DNA of 28,417 nt from a virus. Made by a program: the position numbers and the translations under genes. This document shows, piece by piece, positions 21,619 through 28,113 of the stretch. Position 1 is the stretch's first letter. The number at the start of each line of letters is the position of its first letter. The notes under the pieces were generated by a model. It had not been told where the DNA came from. It saw nothing but the letters and a program-made list of their open reading frames with translations, and ran no database searches. The stretch is taken from positions 1-28,417 of IMG/VR virus record IMGVR_UViG_3300042473_000668; one strand, written 5' to 3'.

Positions 21619-22125
21619 ATGAGAACTGACAACTATGGACAAATTATTCTATCAGAAAAGGATTTATGTAATCTTTATTTACAAAATCCAAATAGAATCG
21701 TGTCAAAAACTTTAATAGATCACAGTATAAATATTAATGATGATTTGGAATTGACCAATATTCCACAATTAATTAAATATGTTACATCAACCGAAACAAT
21801 AGAAGAATTTGATAAAAGATTACAATCCAATTGGTATATGCCAGATGAGTATAAAAATCTGGATATTGCTCAATGGATATTAGATCAATGTCAAACTGAT
21901 TCAGAACGTCAAAGAGTGGGTGAAGAACTATTATTATATTTGGATAGAAATTTATTTCAACTACTACAGTATCTTAAATACTTAGTAGACACTATGAGAA
22001 AACATAATATAGTGTGGGGAGTAGGACGAGGTAGTTCGGTAGCCTCGTATGTATTGTATCTGATTGGAGTTCATAGAATAAACAGTATGTACTATGATTT
22101 AGATATTGAAGAATTCTTAAGATAA
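21619..22125 (+). CDS. DnaE-like fragment (DNA polymerase III alpha palm-entry region), 168 aa
   Basis: The C-terminal half aligns by eye with bacterial C-family polymerases: a helix R-V-G-E-E-L-L-L-Y-L...Y-L-K-Y-L-V-D-T-M-R-K-H-N-I, then G134-V-G-R-G-S-S140, then S-Y-V-L-Y-L-I-G-V-x-R-I-N-S-M-Y-Y-D-L-D-I-E-E-F-L. This matches the DnaE G-P-G-R-G-S motif and its following L-F-E-R-F-L segment. The protein stops just before the region that would carry the catalytic Asp residues, so it cannot polymerise on its own. The N-terminus (1-95) is not recognisable. It is a complete, promoter-driven gene with clean ends rather than an obvious pseudogene. A role as a nucleotide- or clamp-interacting factor, or an interaction with host PolIII, is conceivable but unproven. 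Confidence 0.72.
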   Translation: MRTDNYGQIILSEKDLCNLYLQNPNRIVSKTLIDHSININDDLELTNIPQLIKYVTSTETIEEFDKRLQSNWYMPDEYKNLDIAQWILDQCQTDSERQRVGEELLLYLDRNLFQLLQYLKYLVDTMRKHNIVWGVGRGSSVASYVLYLIGVHRINSMYYDLDIEEFLR

Positions 22126-22135
22126 GGAAATTATA

Positions 22136-22519
22136 ATGGCAACACATCGTTCAGCAATGGGTAAAGAAGTAGACATGTCAGCTCTACGTCAAAGAAATGA
22201 AAAAACAAGAGCAATTGGCAACATGAATGTTAATGCTCGTGGTGATATTATTGATAGTAATGGTCAAGTTATCAATGATAATAACAAACGTGTAAATGAA
22301 TATTACATGAAAAGTGTTATCAATCGTGGTATTCGACCAACATCAGCCGCACCAAAACGTGAAGTAAAAGAAACTGCACCAGTGATGGCACAAACAATGC
22401 CAAAAGTGGATGAAAAACAGGTAGAAATGACCAAAGAAGAATTAGAATTTGATCAGGAGGATACAATCATTGTAGAACCAAAATCAAAGAAGTCAGATTC
22501 ATCCAAAAAAATTGATTAA
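22136..22519 (+). CDS. conserved small phage protein, 127 aa, unknown
   Basis: The first 65 residues are strongly patterned (M-A-T-H-R-S-A-M-G-K-E-V-D-M...L-R-Q-R-N-E-K-T-R-A-I-G-N-M-N-V-N-A-R-G-D), a segment I associate with conserved hypothetical proteins of cyanophage-type T4 relatives. From about residue 70 it is acidic/basic, disordered and Lys-rich. No enzyme motif or membrane segment is seen. AAGGA overlapping the previous stop supports the ATG. It lies between the DnaE-like gene and the co-chaperonin. A small virion-associated or DNA-associated protein is possible, but I have no basis for a firm call. Confidence 0.8.
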   Translation: MATHRSAMGKEVDMSALRQRNEKTRAIGNMNVNARGDIIDSNGQVINDNNKRVNEYYMKSVINRGIRPTSAAPKREVKETAPVMAQTMPKVDEKQVEMTKEELEFDQEDTIIVEPKSKKSDSSKKID

Positions 22520-22540
22520 TATTATAAAATACAGTAATAT
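22512..22540 (+). promoter_or_regulatory. sigma70-type promoter placed to give a leaderless co-chaperonin mRNA
   Basis: TTGATT (22512-22517), a 17-base spacer and TAATAT (22535-22540). Exactly 6 bases separate the -10 from the ATG at 22547, so +1 coincides with the A of the ATG. No Shine-Dalgarno is present. The hexamers are weaker than at 51-79. Confidence 0.5.
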
Positions 22541-22546
22541 AACAAC

Positions 22547-22912
22547 ATGAATACTAAAATTAGCTACGCCGCACATCAACTTAATTCCAATCAAATCGTT
22601 GCCTTGAAAGACAATATTCTTGTAAAAGATATGGTCTTCAAAGAGCGAATGGTTGGTTCTATTCTTATCGTCAAAGATGATGGTAAAGATAGTGGAATCA
22701 GACCTCGTTGGGCAGAAGTCTATAAAGTTGGTCCGAATCAAAAGGATGTCAAAGTGGGTGAATTCGTCATGGTTGCTCATGGTCGTTGGACTCGTGGTAT
22801 TGAGATTGAAGATGAAAATGGTCCTACTACTATTAGACGAGTTGATCCCAGTGATATTTTGTTAGTATCGGACATACCAATGATTGACGAAACACAGAGT
22901 ACTAAAGTATGA
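22547..22912 (+). CDS. 31: GroES/gp31-like co-chaperonin
   Basis: This is probably the lid of the host GroEL chamber, as T4 gp31 is for folding of the major capsid protein. The fold pattern is clear: V-A-L-K-D-N-I-L-V-K (first strand), a mobile-loop region containing G37-S-I-L-I41, which corresponds to the GroEL-binding G-G-I-V-L of GroES, then R-P-R-W-A-E-V-Y-K-V-G-P, V-K-V-G-E-F-V-M-V-A-H-G-R-W and a terminal D-P-S-D-I-L-L. The 121-aa length fits gp31 (111) and GroES (97). The next gene overlaps its stop by 4 bases (ATGA), so translation is coupled. It opens the replication operon that includes the clamp loader. Confidence 0.88.
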   Translation: MNTKISYAAHQLNSNQIVALKDNILVKDMVFKERMVGSILIVKDDGKDSGIRPRWAEVYKVGPNQKDVKVGEFVMVAHGRWTRGIEIEDENGPTTIRRVDPSDILLVSDIPMIDETQSTKV

Positions 22913-23220
22913 TAAGAAAATCATTATACAAATTGTTTCGCTGGGTCAATAATTATGATTCAAATATTTTGATTGATAATGATATTCCTGTAAGTAATCG
23001 CGGTCGTGGTATTAGTACAAAGATATCATCTAGTGATGGAATTGCTAAAGAAGGTATGAATTTTACGATTCATCCGGCCGCTGGTGGATATATTCTGGAA
23101 TATCGTGTTTATGATAGAAAGAATGATCGTAGCGACAATAAATTACATATTATTAATCATGATCAAGACCTAGGCGAAAGCATTGGCAAGATCGTAACTT
23201 TGGAAATACTGAGATCATAA
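22909..23220 (+). CDS. unknown protein, 103 aa, between co-chaperonin and clamp loader
   Basis: I do not recognise a family. A short basic N-terminal helix (R-K-S-L-Y-K-L-F-R-W-V) is followed by a beta-rich body with G-R-G-I-S-T-K-I, F-T-I-H-P-A-A-G-G-Y-I-L-E-Y-R-V-Y-D and L-H-I-I-N-H-D...L-G-E-S-I-G-K-I-V-T-L-E. The latter half reads like a small single-domain beta protein. It overlaps the genes on both sides (ATGA and TAATG junctions), so expression is tied to the co-chaperonin and clamp loader. A replication-accessory role is inferred from context only. Confidence 0.85.
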   Translation: MIRKSLYKLFRWVNNYDSNILIDNDIPVSNRGRGISTKISSSDGIAKEGMNFTIHPAAGGYILEYRVYDRKNDRSDNKLHIINHDQDLGESIGKIVTLEILRS

Positions 23221-24158
23221 TGGCATTAGATAATAAATTATGGGTGGAAAAATATCGTCCGAAATCAGTTTCGGACTATGTTTTTGTAGATGAACGTCAA
23301 CGTCAACAAGTATCAGATTGGATTAAAAATGAATCCATTCCAAACTTATTGTTTAGTGGAGAACCTGGTACAGGTAAAACAACATTAGCAAAAGTTCTTA
23401 TCAATGAACTAGATGTAAATGAATATGATGTATTGGAAATTAATGCCAGCCGTGAGAATGGAGTTGATGTTATTCGTGATAAGATTCTAGGATTTGTTCA
23501 AACTATGCCATTTGGTCGATTTAAAATCGTTCTACTAGATGAGGCCGATTACATGACACCAGCGGGTCAAGCCATGTTACGTGGTGATATTGAATCATAT
23601 CACAGTACAGTTAGATTCATCTTGACTTGTAATTATGCTCACAGAATCATTCCAGCGTTGAAATCACGTTGTCACGAATTTCATATTACCAAGAGTGATA
23701 GAACTGAGTTTACAGCCAGAGCAGCCACAGTGTTGGTCACTGAAGATGTTGAATTTGATTTAGATACACTTGACGCTTATGTAGGTGCTACCTATCCAGA
23801 CTTACGCAAATGTTTGAATCAACTTCAAACTAATAGTATGAGTGGTAAACTAGCGTCGGTTCAAAATAGTGGTAATGATCAAGATGCCATGTTGATTGAA
23901 ATCACTGATCTATTCAAAGGCGGTAAAGTATTAGAAGGCCGTCAACAATTATTACAATTTCTTGGATTAAATCCAACTAGACTGGAAGATATTTACAAAT
24001 GGACTTATGTCAATCTTGATCTTTGGGGTAATACCACAGAACAGAAAGATGCGGCAATTGTAGTAATTAGAAATGGATTGGCAAATCTATCATTGGTTGG
24101 AATCCCAGAAATCAGTCTGGCAGCAACCATGGTGGAATTAACACAAATACGAGAATAA
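23220..24158 (+). CDS. 44: sliding-clamp loader ATPase subunit, T4 gp44-like
   Basis: This is an AAA+ ATPase that opens the gp45-type sliding clamp and places it on primer-template DNA. Motifs in order: W-V-E-K-Y-R-P at 8-14; Walker A G47-E-P-G-T-G-K-T54; Walker B L-L-D-E-A-D at 105-110; sensor 1 T-C-N-Y at 136-139; the S149-R-C151 arginine-finger motif; and a sensor-2-type Y-P-D-L-R-K-C-L-N-Q-L-Q segment, which supports an active RFC-type loader. The length of 312 aa matches T4 gp44 (319). No recognisable gp62 (the small loader subunit) follows; two short unknown genes occupy that place. The start overlaps the previous stop by one base. Confidence 0.95.
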   Translation: MALDNKLWVEKYRPKSVSDYVFVDERQRQQVSDWIKNESIPNLLFSGEPGTGKTTLAKVLINELDVNEYDVLEINASRENGVDVIRDKILGFVQTMPFGRFKIVLLDEADYMTPAGQAMLRGDIESYHSTVRFILTCNYAHRIIPALKSRCHEFHITKSDRTEFTARAATVLVTEDVEFDLDTLDAYVGATYPDLRKCLNQLQTNSMSGKLASVQNSGNDQDAMLIEITDLFKGGKVLEGRQQLLQFLGLNPTRLEDIYKWTYVNLDLWGNTTEQKDAAIVVIRNGLANLSLVGIPEISLAATMVELTQIRE

Positions 24159-24159
24159 C

Positions 24160-24369
24160 ATGACAAAGCAAGAAAAGATTAACGAGAATTTCAGTCTTAG
24201 TTATAACAGTCGTGAAGACGGCACCGGTGACACCGTAATCGATGTTTCCATCAACTTTGACAATCCCAAGAGTGATAGCGTTATTGTTAATAGATTAAAC
24301 ACATGGTTACAGGCAATTGGAAGAAATGATCTGGTAGTTGCATATAAAGAACATACTTTAGGATCATAA
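24160..24369 (+). CDS. small unknown protein after the clamp loader, 69 aa
   Basis: It starts one base after the gp44-like stop and its own stop overlaps the next start (TAATG), so it is part of the operon. It shows V-I-D-V-S-I-N-F-D-N-P as a beta strand and a helix around V-N-R-L-N-T-W-L-Q-A-I-G-R-N-D-L. No homologue is known to me. The place matches where T4-like phages carry gp62, but it is far too short and shows no similarity I can see. Confidence 0.8.
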   Translation: MTKQEKINENFSLSYNSREDGTGDTVIDVSINFDNPKSDSVIVNRLNTWLQAIGRNDLVVAYKEHTLGS

Positions 24370-24641
24370 TGAGATATTTACTAGTAACATTTGCTCGTCA
24401 GCCAGGTGGACGTATTGATGAACAAGCAGGATTCAGTAATGTAATCAAGTCCAAAGACTTACAAACATGTAATGTAATTTTAGATTATCAAGAACAAAAA
24501 GTTCTTAAATGTGTGATTGAAGGTAAAATAGTTCCAACCTCTTTTGAAAGTATGCATGAGTATTATAAGAAAGTATATCCAAATATGATTACACAAATGG
24601 AACACTTTCAAATGGACAAACTCAAGGATAAATTTAAGTAA
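24369..24641 (+). CDS. small unknown protein in the replication operon, 90 aa
   Basis: The N-terminal M-R-Y-L-L-V-T-F-A-R-Q-P-G-G-R-I-D-E-Q and V-I-L-D-Y-Q-E-Q-K-V-L-K-C-V-I-E-G-K look like two beta hairpins. They are followed by a helical C-terminus with F-E-S-M-H-E-Y-Y-K-K and a Lys-rich end. The protein is small and without known motifs. One-base overlaps (TAATG) on both sides make translational coupling likely. Together with the 69-aa gene before it, it may be a loader or replication accessory; this is inferred from position. Confidence 0.82.
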   Translation: MRYLLVTFARQPGGRIDEQAGFSNVIKSKDLQTCNVILDYQEQKVLKCVIEGKIVPTSFESMHEYYKKVYPNMITQMEHFQMDKLKDKFK

Positions 24642-25225
24642 TGAATAAAAATGTAATCTTAACCGACATTGATGGTGTAGTTCTGGACTGGGAATATGCA
24701 TTTTCTATTTGGATGCAAACACACGGACATTCAAAAGTAGAAGGTGGTCAATATAAGTATAGTATAGGAAAGAGATACGGGATTGATGATGAGAACGCTA
24801 AGCAATTGATCAAGTACTTTAATGAAAGTGCTGCTATAGGATTTTTGCCCCCTCTTCGTGACGCTATGTATTACGTAAAGAAACTGCATGAGAAACACGG
24901 ATATATATTTCATGCTATTACCTCACTAAGTAAAGATCAAAATGCGTGCAAACTTAGAGAAATGAATCTTAGGAAATTATTTGGGGAAACGGCATTTGAA
25001 AAATATATTTTTCTGGATACCGGCGCTGACAAAGATGATGCATTGGAAGAGTATAGAAATAGCGAATTGTTCTTCATTGAGGACAAAATAATCAATGCCG
25101 AAACTGGACGTCTGATGGGATTGAATTCTCTATTAATGATTCATGGGCATAATATGAACTATGATGGTTTAGTTCCAAAAGTAAAAAATTGGAAAGAAAT
25201 TTATGAGATTATAATTGGCAATTAA
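24641..25225 (+). CDS. HAD-like phosphatase/nucleotidase-type protein, 194 aa
   Basis: The N-terminal I-L-T-D9-I-D11-G-V-V-L-D-W is HAD motif I, with the nucleophile D9 and the acid/base D11. A short cap-like helical region follows, then I-T-S-L (motif II, Ser/Thr) near residue 93, and F-F-I-E-D-K (motif IV-like) near 147. Proteins of this type in T4-like phages are thought to act on nucleotides or on DNA ends (5'-nucleotidase or 3'-phosphatase); the substrate cannot be read here. It is the last gene of the operon. Its final 17 bases overlap, convergently, the end of the homing endonuclease gene. The length and motif order suggest an intact enzyme. Confidence 0.78.
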   Translation: MNKNVILTDIDGVVLDWEYAFSIWMQTHGHSKVEGGQYKYSIGKRYGIDDENAKQLIKYFNESAAIGFLPPLRDAMYYVKKLHEKHGYIFHAITSLSKDQNACKLREMNLRKLFGETAFEKYIFLDTGADKDDALEEYRNSELFFIEDKIINAETGRLMGLNSLLMIHGHNMNYDGLVPKVKNWKEIYEIIIGN

Positions 25226-25859
25226 TCCAAATAGTAAAATTTCCCATATCCATTTCTTTCTTGTCAATTAATCTACACACAGTTTTTATTTTTGGTTTTC
25301 CGTTAGATTTATTAGGTCCTAATTTCTTTCCTTTAGATGGATGCCCTCCAAATTTTTCTTTATGTATTTGAGCATTTTTTCTATTGGAAATTGTCATATT
25401 AATAACTGCTTGTTTTGATTTTGAAACTCCTTTTGATGAAAGACTTATTTGTTGTTTTTGTTCATCAGTGAGAGATTTATATTTTCTATTTTTGTTTATG
25501 ATAGAAATATCTTTGGCAAAATCTCTTCTTATCTTATCAAATAGTTTTGCTGTTATTTTTAGACGAGTTTGATTGTCACTTTTGCGAGACATTTTATTTA
25601 AAGCAAATCTCATTTTTCTTGAAATGTCTACGTCATCAAACATTTTTGTTAATAAATGATGACATACAAAATGCTCTTTTGCCGTTAAATATACCAAATT
25701 AGATGATTCATCTGATCCATCAATGCATTTTGGAATAATATGATGTTTTTCAACATATCCTAGTGATTCTTTAGCTGATTTTTTAGTTGAGTGATTTCTT
25801 AATTTGGATTGTTCAATGATATTATAATACCATTTAGTATATTTGTTGTCTAAATACAT
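25209..25859 (-). CDS. HNH homing endonuclease, 216 aa
   Basis: The start (K-Y-T-K-W-Y-Y-N-I-I-E) is typical of phage HNH homing endonucleases. The HNH site is E37-K-H39-H40-I-I-P-K...N54-L-V-Y-L-T-A-K-E62-H63-F-V-C-H67-H68-L-L. A Lys-rich C-terminus with repeated S-K-G-V-S-K-S-K and H-P-S-K-G-K-K segments looks like NUMOD3-type DNA-binding motifs. An in-frame ATG 60 bases upstream exists, but I choose 25859 because AAGGAG lies 9 bases before it and the family N-terminus begins there. It lies downstream of phoH on the same strand, and its 3' end overlaps the phosphatase gene. A hairpin at 25887-25917 lies in its leader. It is likely a mobile element inserted after phoH. Confidence 0.87.
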   Translation of the reverse strand: MYLDNKYTKWYYNIIEQSKLRNHSTKKSAKESLGYVEKHHIIPKCIDGSDESSNLVYLTAKEHFVCHHLLTKMFDDVDISRKMRFALNKMSRKSDNQTRLKITAKLFDKIRRDFAKDISIINKNRKYKSLTDEQKQQISLSSKGVSKSKQAVINMTISNRKNAQIHKEKFGGHPSKGKKLGPNKSNGKPKIKTVCRLIDKKEMDMGNFTIWINCQL

Positions 25860-25886
25860 TTGCTGATGCTCCTTGAAAGCGTTAGA

Positions 25887-25917
25887 GCGAGTGGATGTTA
25901 GTAGCATCGCGACTCGC
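25887..25917 (-). promoter_or_regulatory. hairpin in the leader of the homing endonuclease
   Basis: GCGAGT pairs with ACTCGC, and an inner GATG pairs with CATC, giving a stem of about 10 bp with an asymmetric bulge. On the minus strand it lies upstream of the AAGGAG at 25869-25874. In the rightward direction it is followed by a T-rich stretch (ATCTTTTATTT) and could end read-through from the replication operon. Which use, if any, is real is open. Confidence 0.5.
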
Positions 25918-25923
25918 ATCTTT

Positions 25924-25931
25924 TATTTATC
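25924..25931 (-). promoter_or_regulatory. late-promoter-like octamer between phoH and the homing endonuclease
   Basis: The minus strand reads GATAAATA, 64 bases before the endonuclease start and immediately after the phoH stop. It would give the endonuclease a late transcript separate from the phoH one. Confidence 0.5.
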
Positions 25932-25933
25932 TT

Positions 25934-26719
25934 CTATTTGTAAAGATTCAATACTTCACCAATTAAACGATGTCTTTGAATATCACGATGATCAAATTTA
26001 CAAGTTTCAATTCCAGATATTGGGCTAGATTGCAACTTCTGTTGTAAATCTAACAATCCATTATCTGGAGTCTTTCGGTCAGTTTGATCAGTATCTCCCG
26101 TTACGATAATCTTACTACCAACACCAATACGAGTCAGTAACATTTTCATTTGAGCGGGAGTGGCATTTTGTCCTTCATCTAATATCAGATATGTATTTTT
26201 AAACGTTCTTCCTCTGAGATATCCTAATGGGGCAAATTCAATTAATTGTTCAGCCAACATTAGTTCTACTTCTTTTACGGAGTAGAATTCATGTAAAACG
26301 TCAACCATGGGGCGGACCCAAGGTGCGAGTTTCTCAGTCAAATCACCAGGCAAGAATCCATGATCCTCATCTTCTATAGATACATTTGGGCGACATAATA
26401 CAATTCTGTCACATTCACGATCTCTCATGGCTTGAATAGCAGCCAACATAGCCAAGTATGTTTTTCCAGTACCAGCCGGTCCACTAACCACAACTACATC
26501 AGTGTCTTGATTCTGTAGAGCTAATATGTACTTTTCTTGATTGACTGTTTTTGGTATCAAACTAACGGATTTACGTTGTTTTTGGGGATTGAATCTAATT
26601 GTATTTGTTTCAATGTCCATAGTTTGATTTTTTTGATAATAAGTTTGGTGATGTTTGTGTGACTGTGTTAGAAATGCTGATTGTTCTTTGCGCAAAGCGC
26701 CTGATTTTCTACGTGCCAA
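25934..26719 (-). CDS. phoH: PhoH-family ATPase
   Basis: This is a P-loop NTPase of the PhoH family, common in marine and freshwater phages and linked in bacteria to phosphate starvation and RNA metabolism; its phage role is not settled. Walker A is G80-P-A-G-T-G-K-T87, and Walker B L-I-L-D-E-G-Q-N is at 178-185. The family motifs R-P-N-V-S...L-P-G-D-L-x-E-K and I-V-T-G-D-T-D-Q-T-D are present. The N-terminal 60 residues are basic and poorly conserved. The start is TTG, chosen because AGGAG lies 8 bases upstream; the next in-frame ATG would lose 33 residues. It reads divergently from the 26894 gene. A sigma70-type promoter at 26839-26867 would give a leader of about 110 nt. Confidence 0.92.
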   Translation of the reverse strand: MARRKSGALRKEQSAFLTQSHKHHQTYYQKNQTMDIETNTIRFNPQKQRKSVSLIPKTVNQEKYILALQNQDTDVVVVSGPAGTGKTYLAMLAAIQAMRDRECDRIVLCRPNVSIEDEDHGFLPGDLTEKLAPWVRPMVDVLHEFYSVKEVELMLAEQLIEFAPLGYLRGRTFKNTYLILDEGQNATPAQMKMLLTRIGVGSKIIVTGDTDQTDRKTPDNGLLDLQQKLQSSPISGIETCKFDHRDIQRHRLIGEVLNLYK

Positions 26720-26815
26720 AATTGAATCTCCTAATTTGTGATCTGCTCATAACAGATAAAGTATTTACATATCATCATTGGTCATCAAATGTGTCGTGAT
26801 TAGTCATGAATTTAT

Positions 26816-26823
26816 GATAAATA
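26816..26823 (+). promoter_or_regulatory. late-promoter-like octamer, distal, for the 201-aa gene
   Basis: GATAAATA is centred in an odd-length palindrome (ATTTAT-G-ATAAAT), so a similar element is presented to the other strand. It lies 70 bases before the ATG at 26894. Confidence 0.4.
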
Positions 26824-26838
26824 ATGAGCTGTACCGTA

Positions 26839-26867
26839 AATATATTAACTTTCAAAAACTCATTCAA
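26839..26867 (-). promoter_or_regulatory. sigma70-type promoter for phoH
   Basis: On the minus strand, TTGAAT (26867-26862), a 17-base spacer and TATATT (26844-26839). Start near 26832, leaving a phoH leader of about 110 nt. The rest of the 26720-26893 gap holds late-like octamers on the plus strand and no gene. Confidence 0.5.
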
Positions 26868-26878
26868 TTCATAATTAT

Positions 26879-26886
26879 GATAAATA
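26879..26886 (+). promoter_or_regulatory. late-promoter-like octamer next to the 201-aa gene start
   Basis: GATAAATA ends 7 bases before the ATG at 26894. No Shine-Dalgarno is present, so the late transcript may be leaderless. Confidence 0.5.
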
Positions 26887-26893
26887 CATTATC

Positions 26894-27499
26894 ATGACAA
26901 AGAAAAAGACCTTTTTAGATAGTCCACAGTGGGAAGAAATCGTTCAAAACGTTAAAGGTATAATGACCTCAGACGGAACTATGTCTACGTTATTAGACTT
27001 TGAACGAGTATTATCTGAGGCAGATATCTATGCTTATAAGAATTGGGAATTAGGTGAATTAGTTGATGGCCCAATTATTAGACGATATGAAGTAATTTGT
27101 ACGTTTATGTGGCCTACTGGTATTATGCCTGATCCACGTGGTGCCAAAAGATTATTGCCACTTGGATGTACAGTTAAATTTAAAAAGACAACATTAAAAG
27201 TTCCAGTTGAAATTAAAGACCCAAGTGATTTCAAACCAGGCACACATTATCCAAAATTAATTGACAGAAAAGTATGGTTAGTTAATATCATTATGCCAAA
27301 AGCATTGATGAATGATATACGTGAAGGTAGTATTGACTTGGCCGGACAGACAATTGATCTTGAAGATTTAGATGATGCATATGCTAAAGATTATGATACT
27401 GATAGTCTTAAAGAGTTCGATCAACAATCTGAAAATCAAGATAATACTGATATGAATGATGATATGAACAATCAAATGGGTAATCTTCCAGGACTATAA
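26894..27499 (+). CDS. conserved phage protein of unknown function, 201 aa
   Basis: I do not recognise a function. The first 150 residues look like a compact alpha/beta domain: F-L-D-S-P-Q-W-E-E-I-V, then Y-A-Y-K-N-W-E-L-G-E-L-V-D-G-P, R-R-Y-E-V-I-C-T-F-M-W-P, L-P-L-G-C-T-V-K-F-K-K, and R-K-V-W-L-V-N-I-I-M-P-K-A-L-M-N-D-I. The C-terminus is acidic and Asn/Asp/Met-rich, probably disordered. There is no membrane segment. The next gene starts one base after the stop, so the two are likely a unit. The start relies on a late-like octamer only 7 bases away. A virion or late accessory role is a guess. Confidence 0.85.
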   Translation: MTKKKTFLDSPQWEEIVQNVKGIMTSDGTMSTLLDFERVLSEADIYAYKNWELGELVDGPIIRRYEVICTFMWPTGIMPDPRGAKRLLPLGCTVKFKKTTLKVPVEIKDPSDFKPGTHYPKLIDRKVWLVNIIMPKALMNDIREGSIDLAGQTIDLEDLDDAYAKDYDTDSLKEFDQQSENQDNTDMNDDMNNQMGNLPGL

Positions 27500-27500
27500 T

Positions 27501-28061
27501 ATGACTGAACAATTAAACGAGAGTTTACAATATTTGGATATGGAACGTCAGATGTTACCAATTGTAAATATAGATCAATATGAATCTAAAATTGGTGATA
27601 ATAGTGATTATGTTACTATTAGTTTTACTATGAATAGTAAAGCCGCAGCTGATGATTTATGTAGTTGGTTAGAACGTGGTTATGATTGGGTAATTGATGC
27701 AGATACAAGTCCTGGAGAAGTTAATAAAGGTAAATTTTTAGTATTTGTTGAAATGAATCGTAGATTACGAGTTCCAGAAAGAATCATTGAAATGTTAGAT
27801 GATTTGGAAACACTAACTGGTTTAACACTTAAGGATTGGAAATTGAATATCGGTGATAAATTTTTACCAGCCAATGAAGAATCAATCAAAGATAACATTA
27901 CTCTGAGTCCACATGACTATAGAATGCAACATCCAACAGAAGAAGAATCTGAAGAATCTGATCTTAATGAAATGAGAGAATTGGCTGGATTAGAACCACA
28001 TACTAGTTATGTAGCGGATGAAGATTTAAAGTTTATTCAGCGGCGCGCCGGAATCATTTAA
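27501..28061 (+). CDS. conserved phage protein of unknown function, 186 aa
   Basis: Unrecognised. It has a beta/alpha body: V-T-I-S-F-T-M-N-S-K-A-A-A-D-D-L-C-S-W-L-E-R-G-Y-D-W-V, then F-L-V-F-V-E-M-N-R-R-L-R-V-P-E-R-I-I-E-M-L-D-D-L, then L-K-D-W-K-L-N-I-G. The C-terminus is acidic and ends with a short L-N-E-M-R-E-L-A-G-L segment, a motif I have seen near the ends of other phage proteins. The N-terminus (T-E-Q-L-N-E-S) contains an [LI]-x-E-S site like those in the giant protein, which may be chance. AGGA lies 8 bases before the ATG. It is coupled to the gene before it. A site for GGCGCGCC (AscI type) at 28042 is incidental. Confidence 0.83.
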   Translation: MTEQLNESLQYLDMERQMLPIVNIDQYESKIGDNSDYVTISFTMNSKAAADDLCSWLERGYDWVIDADTSPGEVNKGKFLVFVEMNRRLRVPERIIEMLDDLETLTGLTLKDWKLNIGDKFLPANEESIKDNITLSPHDYRMQHPTEEESEESDLNEMRELAGLEPHTSYVADEDLKFIQRRAGII

Positions 28062-28079
28062 TCTAAGTATCCAAAACAT

Positions 28080-28108
28080 TTGAATTTCAATCTGTTTTGC
28101 GTTATAAT
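28080..28108 (+). promoter_or_regulatory. sigma70-type promoter placed to give a leaderless J-domain mRNA
   Basis: TTGAAT (28080-28085), a 17-base spacer and TATAAT (28103-28108, perfect). The ATG begins 5 bases after the -10, at or one base from the expected +1. No Shine-Dalgarno is present. Confidence 0.72.
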
Positions 28109-28113
28109 CATTT

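Noticed and set aside
22499-22780. Minus-strand 93-aa frame across the co-chaperonin start
   Set aside because: It overlaps two well-supported genes and has no start signals or recognisable motif.
24160-24641. Small clamp-loader subunit gp62
   Set aside because: Neither small gene shows gp62 size or pattern; naming would rest on position alone.
25860-25919. Twenty-residue N-terminal extension of the homing endonuclease
   Set aside because: The AAGGAG and the family-typical N-terminus both support 25859; the extension would include the leader hairpin.
26824-26874. 16-codon frame right after the GATAAATA at 26816
   Set aside because: Short, no Shine-Dalgarno, AT-rich; its L-T-F match to the 3241 mini-frame is too short to mean anything.
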